Shown here one piece after another: positions 63,195-64,000 of a DNA stretch of 64,000 nt. The notes below the pieces were generated by a model. It was not told where the DNA came from and did no database searches. It was given only the letters and a program-made list of their open reading frames with translations. How positions within the stretch are numbered: the stretch's first letter is position 1; every line of letters starts with the position of its first letter. The translations under genes were made by a program, and so were the position numbers. The DNA comes from Apus apus (taxonomy: Eukaryota > Chordata > Aves > Apodiformes > Apodidae): the NCBI RefSeq assembly GCF_020740795.1, contig NC_067282.1, positions 146,740,858 to 146,804,857 of the forward strand. Direction: 5' to 3'.

Positions 63195-64000
63195 CTGTGT
63201 AAGGAAAGGGGGCACCAGTAAGAGACAGAAAATCAACTAACTGACCAACAAAGGCAACAGTTCATCAAACTGGCCCTGCATTAGGTCTCAACAGTAGGCT
63301 TGGCACTTTCTAGGCTCTTAAAGCCCTTTTTTGTTTTATGCAGCTCTCTCTTAACCAGTGAGAGTCAGATTAACCCTGTATGGAAGAAGGCCAAGTGGGT
63401 GACGAGAGTGGCTGCTCTGGAACTCCTGGGTGTCCCCATGGGTCTGAGCACTGCAATGCAAGTCACAGGCAGCAAAGAATCTGTCGGTCTTCAGGTGGCT
63501 ATTTTAAGAGTGAAAGAGACTGTGAACAAGAAAGGAAAATTTTGGTTTTTTCTGATGATTGAGCCAGAGAGGAAAAGACAACCAACTCATGCTTTCTGCC
63601 TCACTGAAAGCCTAAAGGTAGATTCACAAGTCTTTCACAAGGAAGAAGTTTACTATTGCTGATCACTCACTGAGACCCTTGACAAACCTGACTTGTTCCT
63701 TTCGAAATGTAGTTTCCAGAGAGCTGACTTCAGCCAAGTGCTTAAAACATTGCCCCTGCCTGGCTAAACACTTCTGCAGGTGCTTATCTTAAAGCACATG
63801 AGCTGCCCTCTTGCAGGCAATGGGGCGATTCATATTGCAGAAGGTTATGCCAAATCCGAGTCATCAATGCCCCAAGGGAATCAGGTTCTGAGTCCTGGAT
63901 CTCTGGGGGGGAAGATGACAGCTTCTTCCTCTACACAGGCTTTCCTTTAAATATTATGGATATTGCAATGGAAATTTTGAGAAATATCATATTCTGTATT
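63195..64000 (-). other. HIPK2: HIPK2 intron upstream of exon a (partial)
   Basis: The start of this intron lies outside the window. It has a pyrimidine-rich acceptor at 63195-63210. I see no repeat family or exon in it; the short open frames show no recognisable protein. Confidence 0.85.

Overview
This is vertebrate nuclear DNA, almost certainly from a bird. Coding sequence is sparse and split by GT-AG introns. The interspersed repeats are CR1 LINEs with the avian 3' end (a run of ATTCTATG-like units), and there is one degraded LTR that itself carries a CR1. I cannot name the species. There are no bacterial, phage or CRISPR features.

The one gene I can identify is HIPK2 (homeodomain-interacting protein kinase 2), on the minus strand from the right edge to about 26.07 kb. 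Nine exons (63194 down to 37216) encode the last 661 residues, the whole region C-terminal to the kinase domain. The kinase domain and promoter lie beyond the right edge. Reading frame is kept across all eight introns, every junction is GT-AG, and no exon is broken. The exons carry the SUMO-interacting motif, basic nuclear-localisation segments, the two caspase-cleavage aspartates, a Gln run, an Ala run and the conserved YPYI end. After the stop comes a stretch of about 11.1 kb with no CR1. It ends at an ATTAAA signal followed by a GU-rich element near 26.07 kb, and I read it as one very long 3' UTR. It contains a 491-nt unbroken purine tract (pyrimidine in the mRNA), four miR-141/200a seed matches and two Pumilio sites.

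The left 26 kb is intergenic and I found no protein-coding gene in it. It holds four CR1 copies (about 0.4, 2.7-3.9, 17.6-17.9 and 23.5-24.4 kb), an LTR split by a fifth CR1 (19.3-20.2 kb), and next to that a small CpG island with a GAGCC minisatellite and a strong minus-strand splice donor (20.25-20.63 kb), possibly a promoter and first exon of a noncoding RNA. The introns hold a decayed copy of part of 28S rRNA (45.16-45.64 kb), two more CR1 fragments, and simple repeats.

I see no new multi-gene system. The points most worth checking are the 28S-derived insert, the LTR/CR1 nest beside the CpG island, the long pyrimidine tract and miRNA-site cluster in the HIPK2 3' UTR, and a perfect 15-bp-arm hairpin at 6.24 kb.
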